This document shows positions 49,615-57,574 of a stretch of 64,000 nt of DNA, in pieces. Source of the DNA: Rhodococcus sp. HM1 (GTDB taxonomy: Bacteria; Actinomycetota; Actinomycetes; Mycobacteriales; Mycobacteriaceae). Position numbers and translations under genes: made by a program. The DNA is taken from assembly GCF_023218075.1 (NCBI RefSeq), contig NZ_JALPTB010000020.1, positions 1 to 64,000 on the forward strand, given 5' to 3'. Every line of letters begins with the position of its first letter. The first letter of the stretch is position 1. The notes under the pieces are model-generated. The model saw nothing but the letters and a program-made list of their open reading frames with translations, searched no databases and had not been told where the DNA came from.

Positions 49615-50817
49615 GTGGACAGCTCCGTCCGAGACGAATCGGCCACCGCCACACTCGACTTCCGCGACCCGTATCCGTTCTTCGCTGCGCGCCGCCGCGA
49701 GGGAGGCGTCTTCCACGGCACGGTCATGGACTACTCACGCACCCCGGAATCACTGCGTCCGGCGGATTCGTATGCGGCGCTCACCTATTCGACGGTCAGC
49801 GCCGCCCTGCGCAACGACCGCGTGTTCAGCTCCAAGCTGTACGACGCGACCATCGGCGTGTTCATGGGGCCGACCATCCTCGCGATGAGCGGCACGAAGC
49901 ACCGCGCCCACCGCAACCTGGTGTCGGCGGCGTTCAAGCCGCAGTCGCTGCGGGTGTGGGAACCGGACATCGTGCGGCCGATCTGCAACGCGCTGATCGA
50001 CGAGTTCGCCGGCGACAGCCACGCCGATCTCGTCGCGGACTTCACGTTCGAATTCCCGACCCGCGTGATCGCGCGGCTACTCGGGCTGCCCGCCGAAGAC
50101 CTTCCGTTCTTCCGCAAGGCCGCGGTGTCGATCATCAGCTACGCCGGCAACGTGCCGCGCGCCCTGGCGGCGTCCGAGGACCTGAAGAACTACTTCCTCG
50201 GCCACATCGAACAGCGACGGTCGCAGCCGACCGACGACATCATCAGCGATCTCGTGACCGCCGAGGTCGAGGGCGAGAACCTGACCGACGAGGCGATCTA
50301 CTCGTTCCTGCGCCTGCTGCTCCCAGCCGGCCTCGAGACCACCTACCGGTCGTCGGGCAACCTGCTGTACCTGCTGCTGCGGCACCCGGACCAGTTCGCC
50401 GCCGTGCAGGCCGACCACGGTCTGATTCCGCAGGCCATCGAGGAGGGTCTGCGCTACGAGACACCGCTGACATTCGTGCAGCGGTACACCACCGAGGACA
50501 CCGAACTCGGCGGTGTCCCCATCCCGGCCGGGGCGGTCGTCGATCTCGTTCTCGGTTCGGCGAACCGGGACGAGGACCGATGGGAGCGGCCGGAAGAGTT
50601 CGACATCTTACGAAAGACGCTGCCGCACATCAGCTTCACCGCCGGTGCCCACACCTGCCTGGGCCTGCACCTGGCGCGGATGGAGACGCGGGTCGCCGTC
50701 GAATGCCTGCTCACGCGGCTGACGAACTTCCGGCTGCAGGACGACGGCGATCCGCACATCACCGGGCAACCGTTCCGCTCCCCCAACCGACTGCCGATCA
50801 CGTTCGATGTCGTCTGA
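49615..50817 (+). CDS. Cytochrome P450
   Basis: A 400-residue P450. The heme motif FTAGAHTCLGLHLARME carries axial Cys348; ExxR is EGLR at 277-280; the I-helix is LPAGLETTYRSSG, with Glu-Thr-Thr where most P450s have Asp/Glu-Thr, and no Gly-x-Asp. MSGTKHRAHRNLVSAAFKPQ near 91-110 is the C-helix WxxxR-type region. GTG start at 49615 after GCAACCTCCAGAGGTGATCA. It is followed at 19 bases by a crotonase gene and is divergent from the other P450 operon, so both P450s are probably induced together. The reaction is unknown. Confidence 0.9.
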   Translation: MDSSVRDESATATLDFRDPYPFFAARRREGGVFHGTVMDYSRTPESLRPADSYAALTYSTVSAALRNDRVFSSKLYDATIGVFMGPTILAMSGTKHRAHRNLVSAAFKPQSLRVWEPDIVRPICNALIDEFAGDSHADLVADFTFEFPTRVIARLLGLPAEDLPFFRKAAVSIISYAGNVPRALAASEDLKNYFLGHIEQRRSQPTDDIISDLVTAEVEGENLTDEAIYSFLRLLLPAGLETTYRSSGNLLYLLLRHPDQFAAVQADHGLIPQAIEEGLRYETPLTFVQRYTTEDTELGGVPIPAGAVVDLVLGSANRDEDRWERPEEFDILRKTLPHISFTAGAHTCLGLHLARMETRVAVECLLTRLTNFRLQDDGDPHITGQPFRSPNRLPITFDVV

Positions 50818-50836
50818 GATTCGAAAGGAAACGCGC

Positions 50837-51637
50837 GTGACCGACGAGTCCGTCCTGCTCACCGACCTCACCGACGGGGTGCTCACGCTGACCCTCAACC
50901 GCCCGGACCGCCGCAACGCGATCACCTCGCATATGTGGACGTTGCTGGGCGAACGGTTGCGTGACGTCGAACCGGGCCACGACGTGCGCGCGGTCGTGCT
51001 GACCGGCGCGGGCGGCACGTTCAGCAGCGGGGCCGACCTGTCCGCCACCGCGGGCATGGACGAGTTTCCCGACCCGAGCGAGGAGACCCGCCGCGTCAAC
51101 GACACCGTGCGACTGCTGCACGGCCTGCCGGTCCCGACGATCGCGAAGGTGCGCGGCGTCGCCGTGGGCGCCGGATGGAATCTGGCGCTGGGCTGCGATT
51201 TCGTGGTCGCGACCCCGGAGGCGCGCTTCTGCCAGATCTTCGCCCGGCGCGCCCTGTCGATCGACACCGGCGGTTCGTGGCTGCTGCCGCGGCTCGTCGG
51301 GCTGCAGCAGGCCAAGCGGCTGACGATGCTCGCCGACATGATCGGCGCCGACGAAGCACACGCGCTCGGTCTGGTCACGTGGCTGCAGCCCGAAACCGAA
51401 ATCGACGGATTCGTCGACGCCCTCGCGACCCGGCTCGCGGCCGGCCCACCGATCGCGCTGGCGCAGACCAAGTCCCTCATCGACCACGGGATCGACCGCA
51501 CGCTGGACGAAGCGCTCGACGGGGAGGCCGCGGCGCAGGCGGTGAACCTGGCTGCACCGGATGTGCTGGAAGCGTTCGCGGCGTTCATCGAAAAGCGCGA
51601 CCCGAACTATCGCCGCACCCCCGTCACGGAGCGCTGA
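50837..51637 (+). CDS. Enoyl-CoA hydratase/isomerase family protein
   Basis: A 266-residue crotonase. LTLNRPDRRNAITSHMW near 18-34, GGTFSSGADLSATAGMDEFP near 61-80 as the oxyanion loop, VRGVAVGAGWNLALGCDFVV near 104-123, and FARRALSIDTGGSWLLPRLV near 134-153, with an Asp at the second catalytic position. It starts at GTG 50837 after GAAAGGAAA. Second gene of a P450-crotonase unit divergent to the ten-gene operon, so it may provide the hydration step missing from that operon, which has dehydrogenases but no hydratase. Confidence 0.86.
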   Translation: MTDESVLLTDLTDGVLTLTLNRPDRRNAITSHMWTLLGERLRDVEPGHDVRAVVLTGAGGTFSSGADLSATAGMDEFPDPSEETRRVNDTVRLLHGLPVPTIAKVRGVAVGAGWNLALGCDFVVATPEARFCQIFARRALSIDTGGSWLLPRLVGLQQAKRLTMLADMIGADEAHALGLVTWLQPETEIDGFVDALATRLAAGPPIALAQTKSLIDHGIDRTLDEALDGEAAAQAVNLAAPDVLEAFAAFIEKRDPNYRRTPVTER

Positions 51638-51669
51638 CGCGACCTCCTTTTTCCGAGCGAGCGGTACAT

Positions 51670-51927
51670 TCAGTCGATCCAAGGAGACGAGCGATACATT
51701 CGCTCGGACGCACGGGTCGACGACGCGCCGGGCAGCACCGCCGCGAACACCGCGCCGTGCGGATCGTCGCCGAGTACGCGCTGTGCGATCTTCGCGGCGA
51801 GCGACGACGCCGTCATCCCGATCGTTTCCGCGCACGCGCACAACACGATCCATCGCCGCACGGTCAGCCCGCGACCTTCGAGAGGGCCGGTTCCCGGGGT
51901 TTCCGTCGGTGCGCTACCGGACGTCAT
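51670..51927 (-). CDS. Small hypothetical protein with one membrane segment
   Basis: Eighty-five residues; the start ATG at 51927 overlaps the end of the flavodoxin gene by 14 bases. A hydrophobic stretch WIVLCACAETIGMTASSLAA (about 27-46) follows a basic RR pair, then a polar tail. It looks like the first transmembrane helix of a larger membrane protein, so it may be a truncated gene. I do not recognise a family. The coding bias is acceptable but not decisive. Confidence 0.35.
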   Translation of the reverse strand: MTSGSAPTETPGTGPLEGRGLTVRRWIVLCACAETIGMTASSLAAKIAQRVLGDDPHGAVFAAVLPGASSTRASERMYRSSPWID

Positions 51928-52447
51928 CGCCACTCCCGGCATGGACGGTGGCGACCCAGCCGTCGACGTCGGCCCAGTCCCGGGCGTCGCCGTAGTGTCC
52001 GCCCATCAGCCGGAACAGGATCCGGCCGAGGCCCGGCCAGTCGCCGGGCGCGATGGTTCCGGCGAAGAACCGGTGCCCGCGCACGTCCGCCGTCGACCGC
52101 AGCGCCTGCACGGCCTTCGGCTCCGGCGTCACCCGCCGCAGGTATCGCGCGACCCGGGACGACAGGAGGCTGCTCGTCGCGCCCACCGACGACACCGAAA
52201 ACGCCCACACCGCACGACCGGCCAGGTCCGGGCCGAGCCGGTCGAGCGCGGCCGCCGCCTCGGGAAGCCACTGTCCGTTGTGGATCGCGCTGCCGACGAC
52301 GAGGACGTCGTACCCGTCGACCGAGTCGACGCCCGACAACTCCTTCGCGTCTGCGGTATGACCGGCTCGCTCGAATTCCGCGGCGATGCGCTCCGCGATC
52401 CCCCGTGTGGATCCTTTCGCGGTCGCGTATCCGACCAGCACCTTCAT
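51914..52447 (-). CDS. Flavodoxin-domain protein (HemG-like menaquinone-dependent protoporphyrinogen oxidase type)
   Basis: A 177-residue flavodoxin. The FMN phosphate loop YATAKGSTRGIAERIA (about 7-22) resembles T/SxxTG variants of this group, followed by DGYDVLVVGSAIHNGQWLPE near 44-63 and WAFSVSSVGATSS near 81-93. The architecture matches the flavodoxin_5 family that includes HemG, but in actinobacteria the function of such proteins is often unassigned. ATG start at 52447 after GGGAGGGTGATTC. It overlaps a small downstream ORF and follows the hypothetical gene at 52473 closely. Confidence 0.82.
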   Translation of the reverse strand: MKVLVGYATAKGSTRGIAERIAAEFERAGHTADAKELSGVDSVDGYDVLVVGSAIHNGQWLPEAAAALDRLGPDLAGRAVWAFSVSSVGATSSLLSSRVARYLRRVTPEPKAVQALRSTADVRGHRFFAGTIAPGDWPGLGRILFRLMGGHYGDARDWADVDGWVATVHAGSGDDVR

Positions 52448-52472
52448 GAATCACCCTCCCCTTGCAGCGACC

Positions 52473-53087
52473 TCACGAAATGCTGCTCAGCCGCCACCAC
52501 TCGCCGGCGTCGGTGTCGCTCGTGCGGTCCCGCCCGGCGGCGGCGAGAACGTGGTCGCGCCACAGACCCGGCAACACGCGGTTGCGGATCGAGGCGTGTT
52601 CGCTGACCAGCGCGAGCGGCCACCACAGGGCGCGGACGTAGTCCCGCGCGCTGTCGGCGCCGTCCCACTGGTAGAAGCCCCGGTACCGACCGGCCTCGTC
52701 CGCGGTGAGCCACAACTTCGACACGAATCCGGGAAAGCCTGCGAACAGCGGTGTGTTGAGCATGCTCTCGGCGCGGAACAGCGCGTGTCCACGGCCGCGC
52801 ACACCGCGCAGCCGGAATGCGACCACCAGGATCACCGGTTCGGCCGGCTCGTCGCGATCCGCCACGGTTTCGCGGTAGACCACCGCGGACGTTCCGTCGG
52901 CGAAGGTCATCGTCCGGCCCTTGTTGCCGATCGGGAGGTGCAGGCGCCGGTGGGCCAGAAGCGACGCGGTGCGTCCGGCGCAGCGCCCGAGACGCGGCAG
53001 CGCGGTGCGCAGCGGCAGCGGTTCCGGCCGGTCGTCCGGCTCGCCGCCGGCTCCGAGCGGGTTCGGTGCAGGATCGCTCGTGGTCAT
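52473..53087 (-). CDS. Conserved hypothetical protein
   Basis: About 204 residues from the ATG at 53087 (an ATG at 53120 is also possible). After a Pro-rich start, the folded part runs from VVYRETVADRDEPAEPVILV through ESMLNTPLFAGFPGFVSKLW, AGRYRGFYQWDGADSARDYV and ALWWPLALVSEHASIRNRVL. This pattern (FxGFPGFxSKLWxxxDxxGxYRGxYQWDG) resembles ferredoxin-like (dimeric alpha/beta barrel, YdhR-like) proteins of actinobacteria. The function is unknown. It ends 26 bases upstream of the flavodoxin gene and is likely co-transcribed with it. Confidence 0.6.
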   Translation of the reverse strand: MTTSDPAPNPLGAGGEPDDRPEPLPLRTALPRLGRCAGRTASLLAHRRLHLPIGNKGRTMTFADGTSAVVYRETVADRDEPAEPVILVVAFRLRGVRGRGHALFRAESMLNTPLFAGFPGFVSKLWLTADEAGRYRGFYQWDGADSARDYVRALWWPLALVSEHASIRNRVLPGLWRDHVLAAAGRDRTSDTDAGEWWRLSSIS

Positions 53088-53263
53088 CGCCCAGTCCCGT
53101 CGTCTCGATGACACAGACATCGGAGACGCTACGCCGCGCTCATGTTCGGCACGACCTGATCCTTGTCGGCAGAGGTCCTCTTCTTGTCGGCAGACGTCCC
53201 GAGACGGTGGCTCGAGGTGCCGAACCGCGCATCCGCGATACTCGGTGACGTCCGAGGAGTCCC

Positions 53264-54463
53264 ATGGAACGGAGCGAAGGCGTGAAGGATGCATCAGCGG
53301 GTCGGTCTACCAGGGCCATTCACGGCACCACCGTCACCGACGCCCACGGTGCGCCGCACATGCCGGTCTACAACACCACGACCTTCGCGTTCGAGAACAC
53401 CGCGGCGCTGCTCGACGTCGCCGACGGACGCGTCCGCGGCCCGCTCTACACCCGCTACGGCCTGAACCCGACGATCTTCGCCCTCGAGGAGACGATGGCC
53501 TCGATCGAAGGTGCCGCCAGCGCGTTGGCGTTCTGCTCGGGGATGGCGGCCGAGACCGCGCTGTTCGCGCACTACGGGCGCGACGGGATCGTGTGTGTCG
53601 GCGACGCCTACGGCGGCACCATGGAACTGCTCGGCAATCAGCTCGCGCAGCTCGGTATCACCACCACGTTCCTGCTGGGCGACGAACTCGACCGGCTCGA
53701 GGACGTGCTGAGCGACGGAGCGAAACTGGTGTTCTTCGAGACTCCGACCAACCCGGCGCTGGGCATCTACGACATCGCCGCGATCTCGGACCTGGCCCAC
53801 CGCTACGGCGCGAAGGTCGCGGTCGACAACACCTTCGCCTCGCCGGTCAATCAGCGCCCGCTGGAGCTGGGCACCGACCTCGTCTCGTATTCGGCGACGA
53901 AGTACCTCGGCGGACATTCCGATGTCACCGCCGGATTTGTGCTCGGCGCAACCGAACTCGTCGAACCACTGAAGGCCTGGCGGAAGAGTTTCGGTTCGAC
54001 GATCGCGCCGGAAACGGCGTCGATGCTGTCGCGCAGCCTGCGCACCCTCGTCGTTCGGGTGCGTCAGCACAATGCCAACGCGCAGGCGGTCGCCGAGGCC
54101 ATGGAGGCCGATCCGCGAGTGTCGCGAGTTCTGTATCCAGGTCTGCCGAGCTTTCCCGGTCACCTGCTGGCGGCGAAGCAGATGTCCGGGTTCGGCGGGG
54201 TCGTCACCATCGAGGTCGCGGCGGACGCAGAGACGACCGTGCAGGTCGTCGACCGGCTCGAGTTGTTCGCGTTGGCGCCGAGCCTCGGTGGGGTGGAAAG
54301 CCTGGTGACGCAACCGGTCACCACCACCCACTACGACCTCTCCCCCGAAGAACGCGAACGGCGCGGGATCACGGGATCGATGATTCGCCTGTCGATCGGG
54401 CTCGAGGACTCCGACGATCTGATCGCCGACCTCACCCGGGCGCTCGACGTCGTCGAACGCTGA
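53264..54463 (+). CDS. PLP-dependent Cys/Met metabolism enzyme (cystathionine gamma-synthase/lyase family)
   Basis: A 399-residue fold-type I PLP enzyme. GPLYTRYGLNPTIFALEETM near 66-85, FCSGMAAETALF near 91-102, VFFETPTNPALGIYDI near 155-170, VDNTFASPVNQRPLELGTDL near 187-206, and the Schiff-base lysine in SYSATKYLGGHSDVTAG near 210-226. The sulfhydrylase/lyase distinction cannot be made from sequence alone. ATG start at 53264 after AGGAGTCCC. It is a stand-alone gene in an otherwise unrelated area and most likely serves methionine, cysteine or sulfur-amino-acid turnover. Confidence 0.88.
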   Translation: MERSEGVKDASAGRSTRAIHGTTVTDAHGAPHMPVYNTTTFAFENTAALLDVADGRVRGPLYTRYGLNPTIFALEETMASIEGAASALAFCSGMAAETALFAHYGRDGIVCVGDAYGGTMELLGNQLAQLGITTTFLLGDELDRLEDVLSDGAKLVFFETPTNPALGIYDIAAISDLAHRYGAKVAVDNTFASPVNQRPLELGTDLVSYSATKYLGGHSDVTAGFVLGATELVEPLKAWRKSFGSTIAPETASMLSRSLRTLVVRVRQHNANAQAVAEAMEADPRVSRVLYPGLPSFPGHLLAAKQMSGFGGVVTIEVAADAETTVQVVDRLELFALAPSLGGVESLVTQPVTTTHYDLSPEERERRGITGSMIRLSIGLEDSDDLIADLTRALDVVER

Positions 54464-54469
54464 GTTCGG

Positions 54470-55093
54470 CTATTCGAGTCCGTGCGCCACGGCGAACAGA
54501 TCACGGTCGGGGTCGGTGTGCAGCTCCAGCTCGATCTCGCGCGCGGCCCGCTCGGCCTCCTCGCGGCCGAACAAGTGGGTGAGCAGAGCACCCGTCATGT
54601 CCATGCCGGCGGCCACCCCGGACGAGGTCCACCGGTCGCGGTCGTGCACCCATCGTGCGCTCGGCGCCCATTCGACGTCGGTGCCGTGACCGGATGCCCA
54701 CTCGAAGGCCAGCTTGTTCGACGTCGCCCGATACCCGTCCAGCAGCCCGGCGGCGGCGAGCAGGGCGGAACCGGTGCACACCGATGTCACGATCGTCGCC
54801 GTCGAGGCCCACTCTCGAAGCCAGGCGAGGAAACGTTCGTCTCGGACAAGGGAACGGGTGCCCATCCCTCCCGACACCAGCACGATGTCCGGTTCCGGGG
54901 CGTCGCCGTAGCTTGCGGTCGCGACGACCTCGGTTCCCTGGCTGCTGCGGACCGGTCCTTCGTGCGGCCCGAGCATCTGCACCTCGACCGAATCGGGGAA
55001 CCTGCTCAGCAATGCCACGGGCCCGAAGACGTCCAGCAGTTCGAAGCCGTCGAACAGGACGATGGAGACGCTGCGCGTTGCCGATCCGGTCAC
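54470..55093 (-). CDS. DJ-1/PfpI (GlxA-like) family protein
   Basis: A 207-residue class I glutamine amidotransferase-like protein. VSIVLFDGFELLDVFGPVAL near 9-28 is the typical N-terminus with the conserved acidic residue; the nucleophile Cys sits in IVTSVCTGSALLAAAGLLDG (nucleophile elbow) near 108-127; TSSGVAAGMDMTGALL near 160 follows. This matches the group that includes isonitrile hydratases and GlxA-like proteins without the AraC domain. The GTG at 55093 is chosen because similarity begins there; the frame is open upstream. Divergent from the SRAP gene with about 107 bases between. Confidence 0.8.
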   Translation of the reverse strand: MTGSATRSVSIVLFDGFELLDVFGPVALLSRFPDSVEVQMLGPHEGPVRSSQGTEVVATASYGDAPEPDIVLVSGGMGTRSLVRDERFLAWLREWASTATIVTSVCTGSALLAAAGLLDGYRATSNKLAFEWASGHGTDVEWAPSARWVHDRDRWTSSGVAAGMDMTGALLTHLFGREEAERAAREIELELHTDPDRDLFAVAHGLE

Positions 55094-55200
55094 CTTCCGA
55101 GTCTTGCACGACGTCGGCGTGCCCCGGACGACATCACCACCGATCGTCCGCCGTTCCGGCAGGATGGGACGAGAGCCGAACCACGGGAAGGAGCGCACCG

Positions 55201-55917
55201 ATGTGTGGACGCTATGCGAGCACGAGCACCCGCGACGACCTGATCGCGGCGTACGAAACCGCAGCCACGGTCGGTGACGAACTGCCCCCGTCGTACAACA
55301 TCGCCCCCACCCAGCGGGTGAACGTCGTGCTCGAACGCGCCCCGCGCGACGAACCCGACGCCGAGCCGGTGCGGCAGCTCAACAGCACGATCAGGTGGGG
55401 GCTGGTTCCGTTCTGGGCGAAGGACCCGAAGATCGGTTCCCGCATGATCAACGCGCGCTCCGAGACCGTCACGAGCAAACCCGCGTTCAAAGCGGCCGCG
55501 GCACGTCGGCGCTGCATTCTGCCGGCCGACGGCTACTTCGAGTGGCTGAAGGACGAGAACGGCAAGAAGATCCCGTTCTTCCTCCACGCCGACAAACCGC
55601 TCGCGATGGCCGGCCTGTACGAATTGTGGCCGAATCCGGAACTACCCGAGGACGATCCGAACAGGTGGCTGTGGACGTGCACTGTGCTCACCCGACCGGC
55701 GACCGACGCGGCCGGGCACATCCACGACCGCTCCCCCGTGTTGCTGCCGGAGTCGTTCATCGACCCGTGGCTCGACCCGACCCTCACCGATCGCGACGAC
55801 GTCGAAGCCCTGCTCAACTCGATCCCGGAGCCGCATCTGCACCCGTACGAGGTGAGCACCGCGGTGAACAATCCGCGCAACAACTCCCCGGAGCTACTGC
55901 TTCCGGTGAACCCGTGA
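55201..55917 (+). CDS. SOS response-associated peptidase (SRAP/YedK/HMCES)
   Basis: A 238-residue SRAP-domain protein. The catalytic Cys is residue 2 (MCGRYA), followed by SYNIAPTQRVNVV near 31-43, IRWGLVPFWAKDPKIGSRMI (about 65-84), NARSET, CILPADGYFEW with the catalytic Glu near 114, and HDRSPVLLPES near 177 with the active-site His. SRAP proteins form a thiazolidine crosslink with abasic sites in single-stranded DNA to protect them. The autoprocessed Met1 and Cys2 fix the start at 55201, which is preceded by GGGAAGGAG. Confidence 0.93.
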   Translation: MCGRYASTSTRDDLIAAYETAATVGDELPPSYNIAPTQRVNVVLERAPRDEPDAEPVRQLNSTIRWGLVPFWAKDPKIGSRMINARSETVTSKPAFKAAAARRRCILPADGYFEWLKDENGKKIPFFLHADKPLAMAGLYELWPNPELPEDDPNRWLWTCTVLTRPATDAAGHIHDRSPVLLPESFIDPWLDPTLTDRDDVEALLNSIPEPHLHPYEVSTAVNNPRNNSPELLLPVNP

Positions 55918-55980
55918 CGGCGACCCGATCCCGTCGGCGGGCGGAAACACCTTTCCTACACCGAGTTCCGCCGGTCCCGC

Positions 55981-56382
55981 TCACACGAGTGCATTCAGCA
56001 CCTGCCCGATAGGGCCCGTCTCCGGTTTCGGCGAGGTGCAGTCGGACCAGTGCTCCGAATCGCTCAGCGTGAACACGGTGCGGTCCTCCGGTTCCCGGCC
56101 GGGCAGAACGAGCACGCGCCATCGCGGGATCCATTCGCCGATGTCACCGCCGAGGTCGAGAGCCTGGGCGATCGCGTCGACGTCGTGGTGCTGGAACTCG
56201 ACTCTGTTTCCGTCCCAGGACAATTGCACGGTTTTTCCGTCGACGATCTCGACGAGCACGTGCACCGCGAGATCGCGGTCCGCGAGGGCGTGCCGAGCAC
56301 GGATGTGATGGACGTGATGGCCGTCGTGGTACGAGCGGCACGTGACGGCGGTGCGGACGATCGAACGAGCGACAAGGATCAT
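55981..56382 (-). CDS. Hypothetical protein
   Basis: A 133-residue protein beginning MILVARSIVRTAVTCRSYHD; the ATG at 56382 has GGAGGAA six bases upstream. The middle, HVLVEIVDGKTVQLSWDGNR and VEFQHHDVDAIAQALDLGG, looks like a small beta-sheet domain, and the C-terminus TVFTLSDSEHWSDC is acidic. I do not recognise a family. It stands alone between the SRAP gene and the broken crotonase, and the good ribosome-binding site favours a real gene. Confidence 0.5.
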   Translation of the reverse strand: MILVARSIVRTAVTCRSYHDGHHVHHIRARHALADRDLAVHVLVEIVDGKTVQLSWDGNRVEFQHHDVDAIAQALDLGGDIGEWIPRWRVLVLPGREPEDRTVFTLSDSEHWSDCTSPKPETGPIGQVLNALV

Positions 56383-56577
56383 CGTGTTCCTCCGGGTAAG
56401 CCCCGGGACGGGGCGCTCCTGTCCGAGCCGGTCGGTCTCGGACCGCTTCGTCACCCGAACCACCCGCGAGCGTGGGGTTGGTGTGCCGTCCAGTCGGGGC
56501 TTGGCGACGGCAACTCGTGAAGCACCGTCACTGTACCGCATCCCCTCGGTGTGGTTTTGTGGCGACCCCAACCGCCA

Positions 56578-57486
56578 CTAATGCACACCGGCGGCGGAGC
56601 CGCCGGGATCGGGGACGTGGAAGTGCTCGTCGCGCAGGCGGAATGCCTCCTTGGTCCCGTGTTCGGCCCTCGTCTTGACGAAGTTGAACTCACCAGGCCC
56701 GAACTGCAGGTTCGTGCCGAAGGCGTGGAACAGATAGCTCGCGACCTCCTCGCCCTGGTAGGCCTGACTCTGCTCGACGAGCCGGAACGCCTCCTTCGCG
56801 ATGACGACGCCGTCGGCGGGCATCTTCGCGGCCTTCTCCGCCCAGTACCGGGCGCGAGCGGTGACCGCACCGGGCTCGCATGTCTCGGTGAACACGCCGA
56901 GGTGTTCGACGGACGCGGCGTCGACGATGTCGCCGGTCAGCAGCAGCCGGCGCGCGAGCACCGGTCCGAGCCGGTGGAAGAACATGTGCAGGCTGCCCAG
57001 TGCCGGGCCGAGGAACCGGGTCGCGGGCATCCCGATGCGGGTGTCCCGCGCGATCACGGAGATGTCGGTCATCAGTGCCATCTCGAACCCACCACCGAGC
57101 GCGTAACCGCTGATCTCCCCCACCGTGACCTTCGGATAGCCCAGGAACTCGTGGTAGAAGCCGAATGTCTTGCGGTCGACGGTGAGACGGCGCCGCTGGC
57201 TGGGCCGGCTCTTCTGCGAACGGTCCCACTCACCCTTCGTGCCATACTACCCATATGCGTTGTTCATATCGGCCCCGGTACTGAACACACCGTCGGCGCC
57301 CCGCAGCAGCACGACCGTGATGTCATCGTCCTGCGCGACGTCGTCGAGGTATCGGGCGAGCGCGTCGCGCATAGGGGCGTCGTAAGAATTGCGGCGCGCG
57401 GGGTCGTTGAGGGTGACGGTCGCGATGCGGCGATCCGGATCCACGTCGAAGAGGACACGTCCGTCCGCGGCACTGGAGCTCGTCAT
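56578..57486 (-). pseudogene. Enoyl-CoA hydratase broken by one in-frame amber codon
   Basis: From the ATG at 57486 the crotonase N-terminus VTLNDPARRNSYDAPMRDAL and oxyanion loop DGVFSTGADMNNAYG run up to TAG at 57249-57247. The same frame then continues without gap as YGTKGEWDRSQKSRPSQRRR, FGFYHEFLGYPKVTVGEISG and YALGGGFEMALMTDISVIAR to the stop at 56578. The reconstructed product would be about 302 residues with a normal crotonase layout. A TGG-to-TAG change in the loop after the oxyanion motif is the simplest explanation. The gene is divergent from an intact crotonase-ligase operon across an inverted-repeat promoter. Confidence 0.85.
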
Positions 57487-57526
57487 CGTTGTCTCTCTTC
57501 CGCTGGATCGGGCATAACGGTATGGG

Positions 57527-57547
57527 ATACTGTAGATACACCAGTAT
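57527..57547. promoter_or_regulatory. Candidate operator ATACTG-N9-CAGTAT
   Basis: ATACTG (57527-57532) and CAGTAT (57542-57547) are perfect inverted repeats with a 9-base spacer, between the broken crotonase (minus) and the crotonase-ligase operon (plus), 27 bases before the plus-strand start. It shares the ACTGTA element with other divergent promoters of the window. Confidence 0.5.
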
Positions 57548-57574
57548 GGCTGTCATCTCCGCAGAAGGAAACAC

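Noticed and set aside
57247-57249. TAG as a recoded codon (pyrrolysine or programmed read-through)
   Set aside because: No pyl genes or read-through context are visible and actinobacteria rarely recode TAG; a point mutation is simpler.
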